Positions 25,580 to 34,440 of a DNA stretch of 64,000 nt are shown here, piece by piece (position 1 is the first letter of the stretch; every line of letters starts with the position of its first letter). The position numbers and the translations under genes were made by a program. The notes under the pieces were generated by a model that saw only the letters and a program-made list of their open reading frames with translations, was not told where the DNA came from and searched no databases. The stretch comes from Pseudomonas sp. (lineage in GTDB: Bacteria; Pseudomonadota; Gammaproteobacteria; Pseudomonadales; Pseudomonadaceae): positions 1-64,000 of the forward strand of contig NZ_JAGIBG010000027.1 of the NCBI RefSeq assembly GCF_017744435.1. The letters are read 5' to 3'.

Positions 25580-28500
25580 TCACTTACGTTGGGCGCGCAG
25601 CTTCTGAACCAGGTAGTGCTGTGCCGGCAGGCTATTGCCACCGTATCGGCTGTCGCCCCAGGTCAACACCCGACCATCGTCGGTCAACGCGGTGAACGCG
25701 TAGTAGTTGGCATAGATAGCCCTGACGTTGATCAACTGCCCGGCGAGGGCGCTCGAATTGGCACCGGTTGCAGCCTGACCCCAGCATTTGAGCGAGCCAT
25801 CGGCAAATAGGGCGGCGAAGGCTCCACTGGTGGCAGCGACCTGAATCACGTCCGCGCGCTTGGCGATGTCGGCTGGAAGGCTGCCCCCATAGCCCACACT
25901 CCCCCACGCAACAACATGGCCATTTCTGCGGCGGGCACAGAACGCGTAGCTCGTCGATGTCACTTCCACAACATCCGTCAGTCTGGCTATCTCGGCAGGT
26001 ATGCTACCGCCGTGTTGTGGCACTCCGAACGCCAGCACCTGTTCCTGGCTGGTCAGCAGGCAGTAAGTCTTTAGGCCATGCGCTTCGATCGACTCAATAT
26101 CGTCCCGCTGGCTGATGGCGGCAGGCATGTGCCCGGCCCCGAGCTCGTTGCCCCAGGAGAACACTTTCTTGCGCCCATCCGCTGTTACTCGGCGAGCAAG
26201 GAATCCGTAAGCACCGCCCTGTACTTCGAGCACATCGTCGAATGCCTGAAGTGCGGGGGGGACAGCAGCGCCATAGCTCTGATCTCCCCAGGCAACCAAG
26301 GCGCCATTGCTACGCAATGCAGCAAAGGCATAGAAACTAGCGGCCACGTCGACAATGTCGCGTAGGTCGAGAATGTTTTGCGGAATCCGCCCGCCTTTAT
26401 TCAAGTCTCCCCAGCCGGTCACGCGGCGCTCGCCAGGGTCGTTACCATAGAGTGCAGCGAATGCGGAATAGTTGGAGCGTACCTTGAAAAAATCGCGTCT
26501 GCCGATGTCCTCAGGCCTCATGGTGCCTCCGGAAGCGGCATTTCCCCAGCATGAGATCGAACCATTGAGGCGCCTTGCCGCCATTGCCGTCCCATTCACT
26601 GAAAGATCGACAACGTCATCGAGTGTCGGTGCGACAGCAATACTCCCCCAGGATTGAACGCTGTAGGTCCCTGGGCTCGAGGTATCAATGAGAGCTGTGA
26701 AGCCTTTGGAGTTGCCCTGCACGTTCGCTACGTTTAGCACCGTGTTGTTGGCGCGAGTACGTACCTCGAGCAGACGTTCGGGTTGCGTATCGTGCCAGGT
26801 TTGCCCGGATGCCCAGTCGGTATCTCCGCTGTAGCGCCACTCGGCGATGATCGGAGTCGAAGTCGACGCATGGACTGCAGTGAGCCGGCGTGGTGGAGTG
26901 ATATCGGCCCTGCCATCGAGGTTGTAGCGCGCGCCCATGACCCGCAATGGCGCCGTGCTGACCACATGGCTGACCGAGTACAGTTGCTCCGCTGATTGTT
27001 CCACCCGGCCATTCGCAAACCGTTTGATGCGGTAAAGAACCTTCAAACCTTGATTGAGATTAGCGCGGACGATTTCGAGTGGGAGCACCACATGCAAGGG
27101 CTGGCCAGGCTCGCCAGCTTTCACGGTATGGGGGATGGGGTCCACGTGATTGGAGACCAGTCCCACCACTTCTATGGTCACTTCATCGCCGATGCCCAGC
27201 TTGGCAGCCGCGGCGATTACGACAGTCGCTTGCCCTTTGAGGTCGAATGGGTTGATGTTGCCTTGCACTGCCTCGGCGATTACGGCCGGCGGCAGCGCCT
27301 CGCGTTGCACCCGGAACTTGATCAGGCCCGACCAGTCCGACGGGCGTTTGTGCTCGAACCGGATGATCTCGTACTGTAAGTCCACTTCGCCATTTTCGCT
27401 GGCCAGCACATAGGGCAGGTCGACCGTCAAGGTGCGTGCCAGGCCCTCCTCACCCCGCGCCACGGAATCATGGACCTCGGTCACACTATTAGCCTGGTCG
27501 CCATTCCAGTAGATCACCACCTTGTCGCCGGCAGCCAGAACGGCCAAGGCCGGAATGGTGATGGTTGCACCATGGGTGAGGCTGGACGGGTCGAGCTTGT
27601 CCTCCTTCAGCTCACTGACGACGGGCAGAGGACGGTCAATCTTGGGTTGCTTGCCCATCACCAGGTCGAGATCGTACGAAATCAGGTCTGGCTGGCCGGG
27701 CCGCAGGATTCGGTAATAGACCGACACGTCCTGTGCCTGGGTCAGGCCAGGTTCGAGCTGCGCCCTCGGGATCTGGAATTTTATACGGGTGGCATTCGCG
27801 TTACTCACGCTCTGGGTGTCGAAGTACGCCCCGCCGCTTGACGTGCTCCATTCGATTTCAACGTCGAAGGGTGGGGTAATCATGTCGGGAAGTGGCACGA
27901 CCAAATCCACGCCAGCCGCATACTCCGCCAGTGAGGGATCGAGGATTGCATTGGCAGGATCGGGTTCGAGCGACGGCGGTATCAGGGTTTCCAGCGTATC
28001 GCCAACATCCAGTAACGCCGATTCGGACAGCAGTTGCGCTTTGCCTCGCGTCACGGTGTAGGAGATGTCCAGTGTGCCGCCATCCAAAGGTAGCAGCGCC
28101 TTTGCGGCGATGAACCGGAACACGGCGTCTTTTCCAGCCTGGGCACTACTGATAGTCAATGCGTCAGGTTTTTTCAGCAGCAGTGTGGTGTCTACCCGTG
28201 TACCACGCCATGTCAGGGTGACGATATCGTTGGCCTGCAGTTTGGCTGCGGCTGGAATGACCACGATGACGGGGTCGAGGTCGGCGTCCACATAGCCTTG
28301 GCTGATGCCATTAAGCTGTGGCGGCGGCAATTTGACGGGGGTGCCGATGAAGTTGACCCGGGTGCGTTTGGAATGCTCCACCTGGGCGCCCTGAACAAGT
28401 TCATAGCTGGCTGTACCGCGTCCGCCCCATAGAGCCTGCAGGTGCTCGACAGGCAGGTCGAACACCAAGGTACGGCTGCTGCGCACAACCACCTGTGTGC

Positions 28501-29473
28501 CGAGATCAACAGTGGTGATCTTGCCTTGTGCATTCTCACCCGTCCAGATCGCATGGATTTGAGCGTCCAGCGCAAAACCCTCTGCCGGCGGGTCAATTTC
28601 CACACTGAGCCCGGCGCTGCCAGGTTCCCCTGACTTGAGCCGCAAGACGCTTTTTCCTGTTTGCGGAACGACAACGAACGGTGCTGGCAAGCCCGACGCC
28701 AGTCCATTGGGGATCACCGTACTGGCCGACCAGTCAGCGGACTCGTTGCCCACTTCATCGACCACGTAGTAGCTGATGTCCAGGTTGGCATCCGAGGCGC
28801 CATCCACCACAGTATCCGGAATGTTGATCGTAACCGCCTTCCCCACTTCGGTGCTCTTGACCTCATGTTCGAGCATGTGACCCGACCAGCTCAGGTAGAT
28901 GCGGTCGTACCGGCGCATCTTGGTGTAGGTCGGGATCGTTACCTGCACGCCCTTGCTTTGCAGGTCGATCTTGTCATGGGACACCAGGGGGGCCGCCAGG
29001 CTATCGTCGTTGGTGGCATCTTCACCCGGATAGTTGAACCGTACCAACACGTCAAGACGGGGGGACTGTTCTTCATTTTCAGTGCCGGCACGCGTCACAC
29101 TGCAATAGAGTTCGGTGATACCTGTCGCTATGTCCTCGGTCGGGATGTTGAATGTCAGGGGCTGGTCTTCTTGTCCCGCGCGGACTTTATGGGTCCAGAC
29201 CTGATCGTCGTCCCAGTAAACCTTGACGACGTCGCCTGCCCGCATCTTCGGGTACTTCTGAACCACCACGGGCAAGCCGGGGCTGCCTTCGTTGATCAGG
29301 TCCCCGCTAACGCCAACATCGGCACCCTTGGTCTTGATTGGCCTCACAGCGTCAGGGATGTAGACATGGCCAAAGGGGCTGGCAGCCACGTTGTCAGGAT
29401 CGAGTTTCTTCAGGTAGTCATTAAAACTGTCAATGTCTTTCTGAAGGCCGATGTCGGCATCAACGTCACTCAT
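25580..29473 (-). CDS. Very large Ig-like-repeat protein with C-terminal RCC1/BLIP-II-like repeats
   Basis: This 1297-residue protein has two parts. Residues about 65-835 hold seven Ig-like repeats of about 100 residues, each with an I-P-x-Y-x-x-M-x-x-x-D-x-[VI]-x-[VL]-x-W-like strand pair. Residues about 925-1285 hold nine units ending in WG or FG (about 942, 977, 1021, 1062, 1107, 1149, 1190, 1231, 1272), with GGxxP-xxI and Y-A-F-x-A-L between. This is an RCC1/BLIP-II-type beta propeller pattern. No signal peptide or transmembrane helix is visible. GAGG precedes the ATG at 29473, and an upstream Met at 29497 has none. Function is unknown; a binding or adhesion role is inferred. Confidence 0.7.
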   Translation of the reverse strand: MSDVDADIGLQKDIDSFNDYLKKLDPDNVAASPFGHVYIPDAVRPIKTKGADVGVSGDLINEGSPGLPVVVQKYPKMRAGDVVKVYWDDDQVWTHKVRAGQEDQPLTFNIPTEDIATGITELYCSVTRAGTENEEQSPRLDVLVRFNYPGEDATNDDSLAAPLVSHDKIDLQSKGVQVTIPTYTKMRRYDRIYLSWSGHMLEHEVKSTEVGKAVTINIPDTVVDGASDANLDISYYVVDEVGNESADWSASTVIPNGLASGLPAPFVVVPQTGKSVLRLKSGEPGSAGLSVEIDPPAEGFALDAQIHAIWTGENAQGKITTVDLGTQVVVRSSRTLVFDLPVEHLQALWGGRGTASYELVQGAQVEHSKRTRVNFIGTPVKLPPPQLNGISQGYVDADLDPVIVVIPAAAKLQANDIVTLTWRGTRVDTTLLLKKPDALTISSAQAGKDAVFRFIAAKALLPLDGGTLDISYTVTRGKAQLLSESALLDVGDTLETLIPPSLEPDPANAILDPSLAEYAAGVDLVVPLPDMITPPFDVEIEWSTSSGGAYFDTQSVSNANATRIKFQIPRAQLEPGLTQAQDVSVYYRILRPGQPDLISYDLDLVMGKQPKIDRPLPVVSELKEDKLDPSSLTHGATITIPALAVLAAGDKVVIYWNGDQANSVTEVHDSVARGEEGLARTLTVDLPYVLASENGEVDLQYEIIRFEHKRPSDWSGLIKFRVQREALPPAVIAEAVQGNINPFDLKGQATVVIAAAAKLGIGDEVTIEVVGLVSNHVDPIPHTVKAGEPGQPLHVVLPLEIVRANLNQGLKVLYRIKRFANGRVEQSAEQLYSVSHVVSTAPLRVMGARYNLDGRADITPPRRLTAVHASTSTPIIAEWRYSGDTDWASGQTWHDTQPERLLEVRTRANNTVLNVANVQGNSKGFTALIDTSSPGTYSVQSWGSIAVAPTLDDVVDLSVNGTAMAARRLNGSISCWGNAASGGTMRPEDIGRRDFFKVRSNYSAFAALYGNDPGERRVTGWGDLNKGGRIPQNILDLRDIVDVAASFYAFAALRSNGALVAWGDQSYGAAVPPALQAFDDVLEVQGGAYGFLARRVTADGRKKVFSWGNELGAGHMPAAISQRDDIESIEAHGLKTYCLLTSQEQVLAFGVPQHGGSIPAEIARLTDVVEVTSTSYAFCARRRNGHVVAWGSVGYGGSLPADIAKRADVIQVAATSGAFAALFADGSLKCWGQAATGANSSALAGQLINVRAIYANYYAFTALTDDGRVLTWGDSRYGGNSLPAQHYLVQKLRAQRK

Positions 29474-29596
29474 GATTGTTTTCCTCAGCCGATTCATAAA
29501 GTGTTTGATGTGAAGCGGGGTTGATTATGGAGTGGGGACTTCATTTCCATAAAAGTGGCGATAATAAGGGGTGGCGATTTATTCTATCCGTCGGAA

Positions 29597-30916
29597 TTAT
29601 TCAATGTTCTGATCTTCAGGTCGGTAAACAACCAGTTGCCCATTTGGAGCGGCGGGGTCGAAACGCAAAAGTGGCAGATAGCCCGTACCTGTATCTGCAT
29701 GATATTCGCGCTGAAAACGCTGTCCGCCTGTGAGGCCTTGACCGGATACATGGGAGTTGACGCTGTAGATAAAAGCCTCCAGGGGGAGGCTGGCAGGAAT
29801 ATTGCTGGGCCAAGCGGCCATGATTAACTCATTCCACCCTAAATGGCTAATGCCCGGCTTTGATCGTAACTCGGACATGGTTGCGAATGAAGTTGCATCC
29901 GTACCGAAAGAGCACTCATTAAGGGAAGATTTACCATATCGATTCAGCCACTGCTGAGCCGATGCTATGCCCAATGCGGCGCATGTGCCTTTGAATGTGC
30001 ACATGTCTGTTGAGCCGCTAGTGCCGTTGTCGTATGGGTAGACGCAGCGCAATGTAAGAGGCTGCCGCACTGGAATGCCTGAAGCTAGCATTATGAAACC
30101 TTGGGTCTTGTAAGTTTTAGTGAGGTGCATGTCTGCGGCAAAATAGCTAAAAGATACCCCGTTTCCTTTGATTGAGGACGGGCTCACATTCCACGCCCTG
30201 AAACTCCCTACATCCGTCGTCCTGACCCAGACACCATTGCAGTTATAGCGGCTTGTGCCATTGGTACAGGTAGGGGCTGTGTCAGCGAAGCGCGCATTGA
30301 TCCGCGAGGCCACTGCATACCCTTCAAACAGTTGCTCCTGCTGGGCAAACCCGAACGGTGTCAGTGCATCATCCGGCAGATACCGAAGCAGCGGTAACCA
30401 TTCGCCTGTTGCCTGGTACCAGGCCAACTGGTTCCTTTGCCCGCGCCATAAGGCTCCCGGTGCGCCCAGTCGGTAATACAACGCCTGGATTGGGACTTTT
30501 TTGGCCTGTTGAACATCCCAGTTGTTCACCTCGACTGTTTCCGGTTGCGGCCTTACGCTCACGTCATAGAGTTTGTCTTGTGCCAGCGCTTCAAAACGGT
30601 TCATCAGTATGTAGCCCGTTTTCTCATTCAGCGGCGCCGCGGGGATATCGCTGCGCAGGTAGACAAAAAGCTCGCTACCGCGCTGGTTCGCTGCCGCGTC
30701 ATGTTCCCAGAAGTTTCGCGGATGGTTCTGTGTCAATGGCCGGGCCAATACACCACTACAGGCATAGTCGGGTTGATTGGCGGCGCATTGTTCTGGGGTG
30801 TCGGCTATTCGCAAGTTAAGAGCATCGGCAGTTTCAGGGCCTGTCATGGCCCAGGCGCCAATATTGAACAGGCACAGTAAAATCGTGCCAAATGTGCACA
30901 GTAATACTCGCTGCAT
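29597..30916 (-). CDS. Secreted protein with two tandem halovibrin-like modules
   Basis: This 439-residue protein has a Sec signal peptide (residues 1-23, ending NIGAWA). It contains the same module twice: a shorter copy at about 33-190 (CSGVLARP, VYLRSD, PIQALYYRLG, YQATGEWLPLLRY) and a fuller one at about 203-425 (CNGVWVRT, AWNVSPSS, VSFSYFAAD, PLEAFIYSV, TGYLPLLRFD). The gene at 31206-32519 has a third copy. AAGGAG lies seven bases before the ATG at 30916. The module looks like the halovibrin (HvnA) family, known for secreted NAD+ glycohydrolases in Vibrio. Activity here is unproven, and copy 1 appears degenerate. Confidence 0.6.
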   Translation of the reverse strand: MQRVLLCTFGTILLCLFNIGAWAMTGPETADALNLRIADTPEQCAANQPDYACSGVLARPLTQNHPRNFWEHDAAANQRGSELFVYLRSDIPAAPLNEKTGYILMNRFEALAQDKLYDVSVRPQPETVEVNNWDVQQAKKVPIQALYYRLGAPGALWRGQRNQLAWYQATGEWLPLLRYLPDDALTPFGFAQQEQLFEGYAVASRINARFADTAPTCTNGTSRYNCNGVWVRTTDVGSFRAWNVSPSSIKGNGVSFSYFAADMHLTKTYKTQGFIMLASGIPVRQPLTLRCVYPYDNGTSGSTDMCTFKGTCAALGIASAQQWLNRYGKSSLNECSFGTDATSFATMSELRSKPGISHLGWNELIMAAWPSNIPASLPLEAFIYSVNSHVSGQGLTGGQRFQREYHADTGTGYLPLLRFDPAAPNGQLVVYRPEDQNIE

Positions 30917-31205
30917 GGTCGACTCCTTGAAGGAAATTGCGATAAGGTGGCGTTGACTCCGCACGCTGCAGGAGTCAGCGGGTCGTTTAGGATGGGCCCC
31001 TAGCTAGGCTTTGTACGAAAAATGCCTGCACGTCGATCATGCTGCGTGGAAAACAGGCTCGGAATGCTTCATTTGCAACCCGCCAAGTCGTGCGCAACTC
31101 CGACCCTTCCTTGCCTGTTTTTGCCTTGCTTGATCGCCGCTCTGCGACTTTTCATACAAACCCTAGGTTTTACGTTTACAAAGTTTGCCTTTGCATTACG
31201 GACTA

Positions 31206-32519
31206 CTAGAGATAGGGAACAGCCGGCCAGACATTACACCCTTCAGCCAATGACTGTTGATGGGTAGCGTCAGGGCGTACGGGCTCTAGGTTGAAGTAAG
31301 GTTTGTTGCGTATGGGGTTGCCATTTTTGTCGCCAGTCAAGTGGCAAACCAGTTGCCTGCGCATGCCACCACCATATTTGTCGCCGCTCCAGCGTGGATC
31401 ATCTCCGTATTTCCTCAGTAACTCTGCATACATGGCTTCGGTCTCATCCGATCCAATGGTTCGAGCATGTGCCGTCGGTATGATCGACAGACTCCAGAGG
31501 CCTTTACCCAAATGAGGATCATCATCGCGCTGGAACCACGTAGCGCTCTGGATGTAACCCGCAGGTGAAGTTTTTGTGATGGGGCGAGGCAGGTCTCTAT
31601 GTTGCGCGCCGGCTTCGCAAGAAAAATTCGCTTTGCTGTTTGCGTTTTGTGGGAAATCCAGCTTGACCACGGGAACCCAAACGCCTGTTTGCTGGTAGTA
31701 GTCGAACTGGTTTTTCATTGCTGCCTTTTTTCCCGCAACCAAGCTGTAGAAAAATGCTGCCACGGGCGCCTTGTCCTTTTCCCACGTTACAACCCGTAAC
31801 TCTGTTTGCGTATTAACTGCATCGACGGTGTCGGCAATGGATTGACGTGCTGAAATAAATTCCTTGAAGGCTTCGGTGCGTTGAGCGCGTGTCATTTTTT
31901 TGCTCATGTCAAATGCGCACTGTTTCTTGTGTCGATCGATATTTGAATTTGCGGATAACCCATTGAAGTGTTGGGTCCATCCTGCAGCATCCGTAATCCC
32001 CAGTGCTTGGCAGCTCGCCTCTGTTTCGTTAGTGAGCGAGCTGTCCAGGCAGCCTCGCTGGGTTCGGAAGTTTGTCCATGCGTCAATAGGGAACGCGCAG
32101 TAGACGTTGAGTTTTTTCTCTCGATCATTTACAAACTGGCGCGGGGTGAAGATGATCCCGTTATCCGACGAGACCCCGGGGTCTTTGTAAGCAATACGGT
32201 CAGCACGCATCCACGACACTGAAACCCCGCCTGACTTGACCGAATCTGGGCTGGGATTCCAGACATAGTATTTGAGCGGGTCTGTGGGGGGCGGAACCTT
32301 TTCAGGATTGCCCGTCTTTTCATCCCATCGATGTGTTGCCCTGAGCATGACCCCGCTGCAATCAACTGCTGGATCTATTCCGCATTCTGACCGGGTGTCG
32401 TTGTACCAATTTTTTATTTCCTGAACGACACTTTCGCATGTCGCAGCATCTGCAATGGCGCTGCATAAAAACAGCGGAACGGCAACCGCGGATGTAATCC
32501 GCGCTTTTAAGTTCTTCAC
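31206..32519 (-). CDS. Secreted halovibrin (HvnA)-like protein with DUF2599-like C-terminus
   Basis: This 437-residue protein has a signal peptide (1-25, ending AIADA). Residues about 27-290 form a halovibrin-like module: NDTRSECG, CSGVMLRAT (54-62), WNPSPDSVKSGGVSVSWMRA (87-106), CAFPID, APVAAFFYSL, TGVWVPVVKLD. Residues about 318-430 (SATWFQRDDD, LSIIPT, QLVCHLTG, PYFNLEPVRPD, GCNVWP) match the DUF2599 pattern. The start is GTG at 32519 with AGAGGA upstream. Several conserved cysteines suggest disulfides in an exported protein. NADase or ADP-ribosyl chemistry is a family-based guess only. It is the first gene of the four-gene minus-strand cassette. Confidence 0.6.
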   Translation of the reverse strand: MKNLKARITSAVAVPLFLCSAIADAATCESVVQEIKNWYNDTRSECGIDPAVDCSGVMLRATHRWDEKTGNPEKVPPPTDPLKYYVWNPSPDSVKSGGVSVSWMRADRIAYKDPGVSSDNGIIFTPRQFVNDREKKLNVYCAFPIDAWTNFRTQRGCLDSSLTNETEASCQALGITDAAGWTQHFNGLSANSNIDRHKKQCAFDMSKKMTRAQRTEAFKEFISARQSIADTVDAVNTQTELRVVTWEKDKAPVAAFFYSLVAGKKAAMKNQFDYYQQTGVWVPVVKLDFPQNANSKANFSCEAGAQHRDLPRPITKTSPAGYIQSATWFQRDDDPHLGKGLWSLSIIPTAHARTIGSDETEAMYAELLRKYGDDPRWSGDKYGGGMRRQLVCHLTGDKNGNPIRNKPYFNLEPVRPDATHQQSLAEGCNVWPAVPYL

Positions 32520-33083
32520 AGTGGTATCCTCTCTCGGTGCTACATCCTCGCGTTCGATGTTAGGGATGCACTGTGTGGCCTACAACTGGTAAAAATGCTA
32601 GTTTTTGATCACTTTTGATTTTGTTTAATTAAGGTGTTAGCAAGCGGTTGGAGCAACAATCTCGCCTTCTTAATCGCTGTTCACTTTCATTTACTTCCCA
32701 CGCTTAAATAACCACACCCTCGGCAGCGTGCCGGGCCTGCTCACAGTTGCCAGGCGCGGTGTAGCGAGCTATATTCCTGCATCGCTCTTATCCTGTGACC
32801 CGATCATGCCAGCCATCCCTTCCACCACATGCTTTGCCATCGCGCCAGTCGCGGGCATGGTCGTGCGTGGCAGCCAGCAGCCGGCCATGATCAGTCACTA
32901 CCCACCACCTGTCAGTGGCGTCGTAGGCGGCGTAGCTCCGCCTCCTTGCGTGGTCGTGCTGGGCTGATCGGCTTTTGGCCGCCTCCCTTCGCACCCGCAA
33001 CCTACTGAACACGGTCGGCACCTTCCCTCGCTGAAGTTCACGCCCGCCGTCTGGCTTATTCGCCTTTTATCAGGTGGCAATAC
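32520..33083. other. 564-bp intergenic region: promoter zone of the accessory cassette and leader of the DMT gene
   Basis: The left part (about 32560-32710) is clearly AT-rich for this genome and is the likely promoter area for the minus-strand halovibrin-like gene. The right part (32711-33083) is GC-rich and precedes the plus-strand DMT transporter. It contains a short open frame (ATG at 32806, 53 codons) rich in Val and Pro, which might be a leader peptide but has no clear ribosome site. No REP, tRNA or terminator was recognised. Confidence 0.5.
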
Positions 33084-33965
33084 ATGTCTGTCTTCAACAA
33101 AGCATCCGTGGCCTCGGTGGCCACCACCAGCCTGTTCGTCCTGCTCTGGAGCAGTGGCGCGATCGTTTCCAAACTTGGCCTGGCCCATGCCAGCCCCTTC
33201 GCCTTCCTGCTGCTGCGCTCGGCGCTGGCCCTGACCGGCCTGCTGCTGATCGGTCCGTTGCTGGGCCTGCGCTGGCCGCGTACACGGGGGGCGATCTTGC
33301 GTGCCCTGGGTACCGGCTGCGTGATGCTCGGCGCCTACCAGATCTTCTACCTGCTGGCGCTCAACACCCACGTTACCCCCGGCGTGATGGCCACGGTGAT
33401 GGGGGTGCAACCGATCCTCACCGTGGTGCTGATGGAGCGCCAGCGCTCCTGGAGCCGTTTGTTCGGCCTGGGCCTGGGGCTTGGCGGGCTGGTGATGGTG
33501 GTCTACCAGGGCATCAACCTCGGGGGCGTATCGCTGCTCGGCATGCTGTTCGCCTTGCTGGCGCTGGCCAGCATGACCTTCGGTTCGATCCTGCAGAAGC
33601 GCATCACCGACAACCCCATGGGCACACTGCCGTTGCAGTACATCGCCGGCTTCGCCATGTGCGCCGTGTTCGCGCCGCTGCAACCGCTGCATGTGGAATG
33701 GACCGGCGGCTTCATCGGCGCGCTGCTGTGGATGGGGCTGGTGGTGTCGCTGCTGGCGACCCTGCTGCTGTACCGGCTGATCGCCAAGGGTAACCTGGTC
33801 AATGTCACCAGCCTGTTCTACCTGGTGCCGGCAGTGACTGCGGTGATGGACTTGCTGATCTTCGGCAACCGCCTGGCGCCGTTGAGCCTGCTGGGCATGG
33901 GCCTGATCGTGGTCGGTCTGCTGTTCGTGTTCCGCAAGCCGACGGCGCGGCTGGCTGAGGCGTAG
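33084..33965 (+). CDS. EamA/DMT-superfamily transporter
   Basis: This 293-residue, ten-helix protein has two EamA halves (about 10-135 and 148-285), each beginning with a polar helix start (LLWSSGAIVSKLGL; LLALASMTFGSILQKR). DMT/EamA members mostly export amino acids, nucleosides or other metabolites. AGGTGG lies seven bases before the ATG. It converges on the DUF4265 gene. The substrate cannot be told. Confidence 0.8.
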   Translation: MSVFNKASVASVATTSLFVLLWSSGAIVSKLGLAHASPFAFLLLRSALALTGLLLIGPLLGLRWPRTRGAILRALGTGCVMLGAYQIFYLLALNTHVTPGVMATVMGVQPILTVVLMERQRSWSRLFGLGLGLGGLVMVVYQGINLGGVSLLGMLFALLALASMTFGSILQKRITDNPMGTLPLQYIAGFAMCAVFAPLQPLHVEWTGGFIGALLWMGLVVSLLATLLLYRLIAKGNLVNVTSLFYLVPAVTAVMDLLIFGNRLAPLSLLGMGLIVVGLLFVFRKPTARLAEA

Positions 33966-33968
33966 GGC

Positions 33969-34427
33969 CTAGCGAAACTCTTCGGGGATGGCGTGGCGCA
34001 ATACGCCTTCCTCGAAGTCCAGGGTGCCGGCTTCGCGCTGGGTCAGCAGGTAGTAGAGCAGGGTGTCGGCCGATTGCGCTGCCGGCACTTCGACCGCCAG
34101 CATCCTGACCGCTTTTTCCACCTCGCAGGTGCAGCCGAAGTCGGCCAGGGCCGCGTGCACCTGCTCCAGGGTTTCCGGTGGCTTGACGACGACCCGGAAC
34201 ACCGACGCCCCGGCGTTCTGTTGCAAGGCGTCGAACCAGGCCTGGTCACCCTCGTGGCGAATGCTGATGATGTCGCCGGGGGCGATGCCGTAGACGTGGA
34301 AAGGGATGCTGTCGACCCGATAGCCCCCAGCGACCGCCTGTGTCCACAAGCCTTCCACCGAGGCTGGCGGGTAGCCGCTCGCGTCTTGCTCCAGGCGGAA
34401 CAGAACCTTCTTGAATGTGTCGCTCAT
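33969..34427 (-). CDS. DUF4265 family protein
   Basis: This 152-residue soluble protein has the DUF4265 layout: a strand-rich start (KVLFRLEQDASGYPPASVE), the core YGIAPGDIISI, and a C-terminal alpha/beta half. No function is known. The ATG at 34427 is used; another in-frame ATG at 34436 is only 4 bp after the end of the transporter gene upstream, so the true start is uncertain by three codons. It is probably co-transcribed with the EamA gene at 34441-35316. Confidence 0.7.
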   Translation of the reverse strand: MSDTFKKVLFRLEQDASGYPPASVEGLWTQAVAGGYRVDSIPFHVYGIAPGDIISIRHEGDQAWFDALQQNAGASVFRVVVKPPETLEQVHAALADFGCTCEVEKAVRMLAVEVPAAQSADTLLYYLLTQREAGTLDFEEGVLRHAIPEEFR

Positions 34428-34440
34428 GGTCCGCATCGCC

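Noticed and set aside
31022..31267. 81-codon plus-strand frame between the two halovibrin-like genes
   Set aside because: It overlaps the end of a real gene, has no ribosome site and no family signal.
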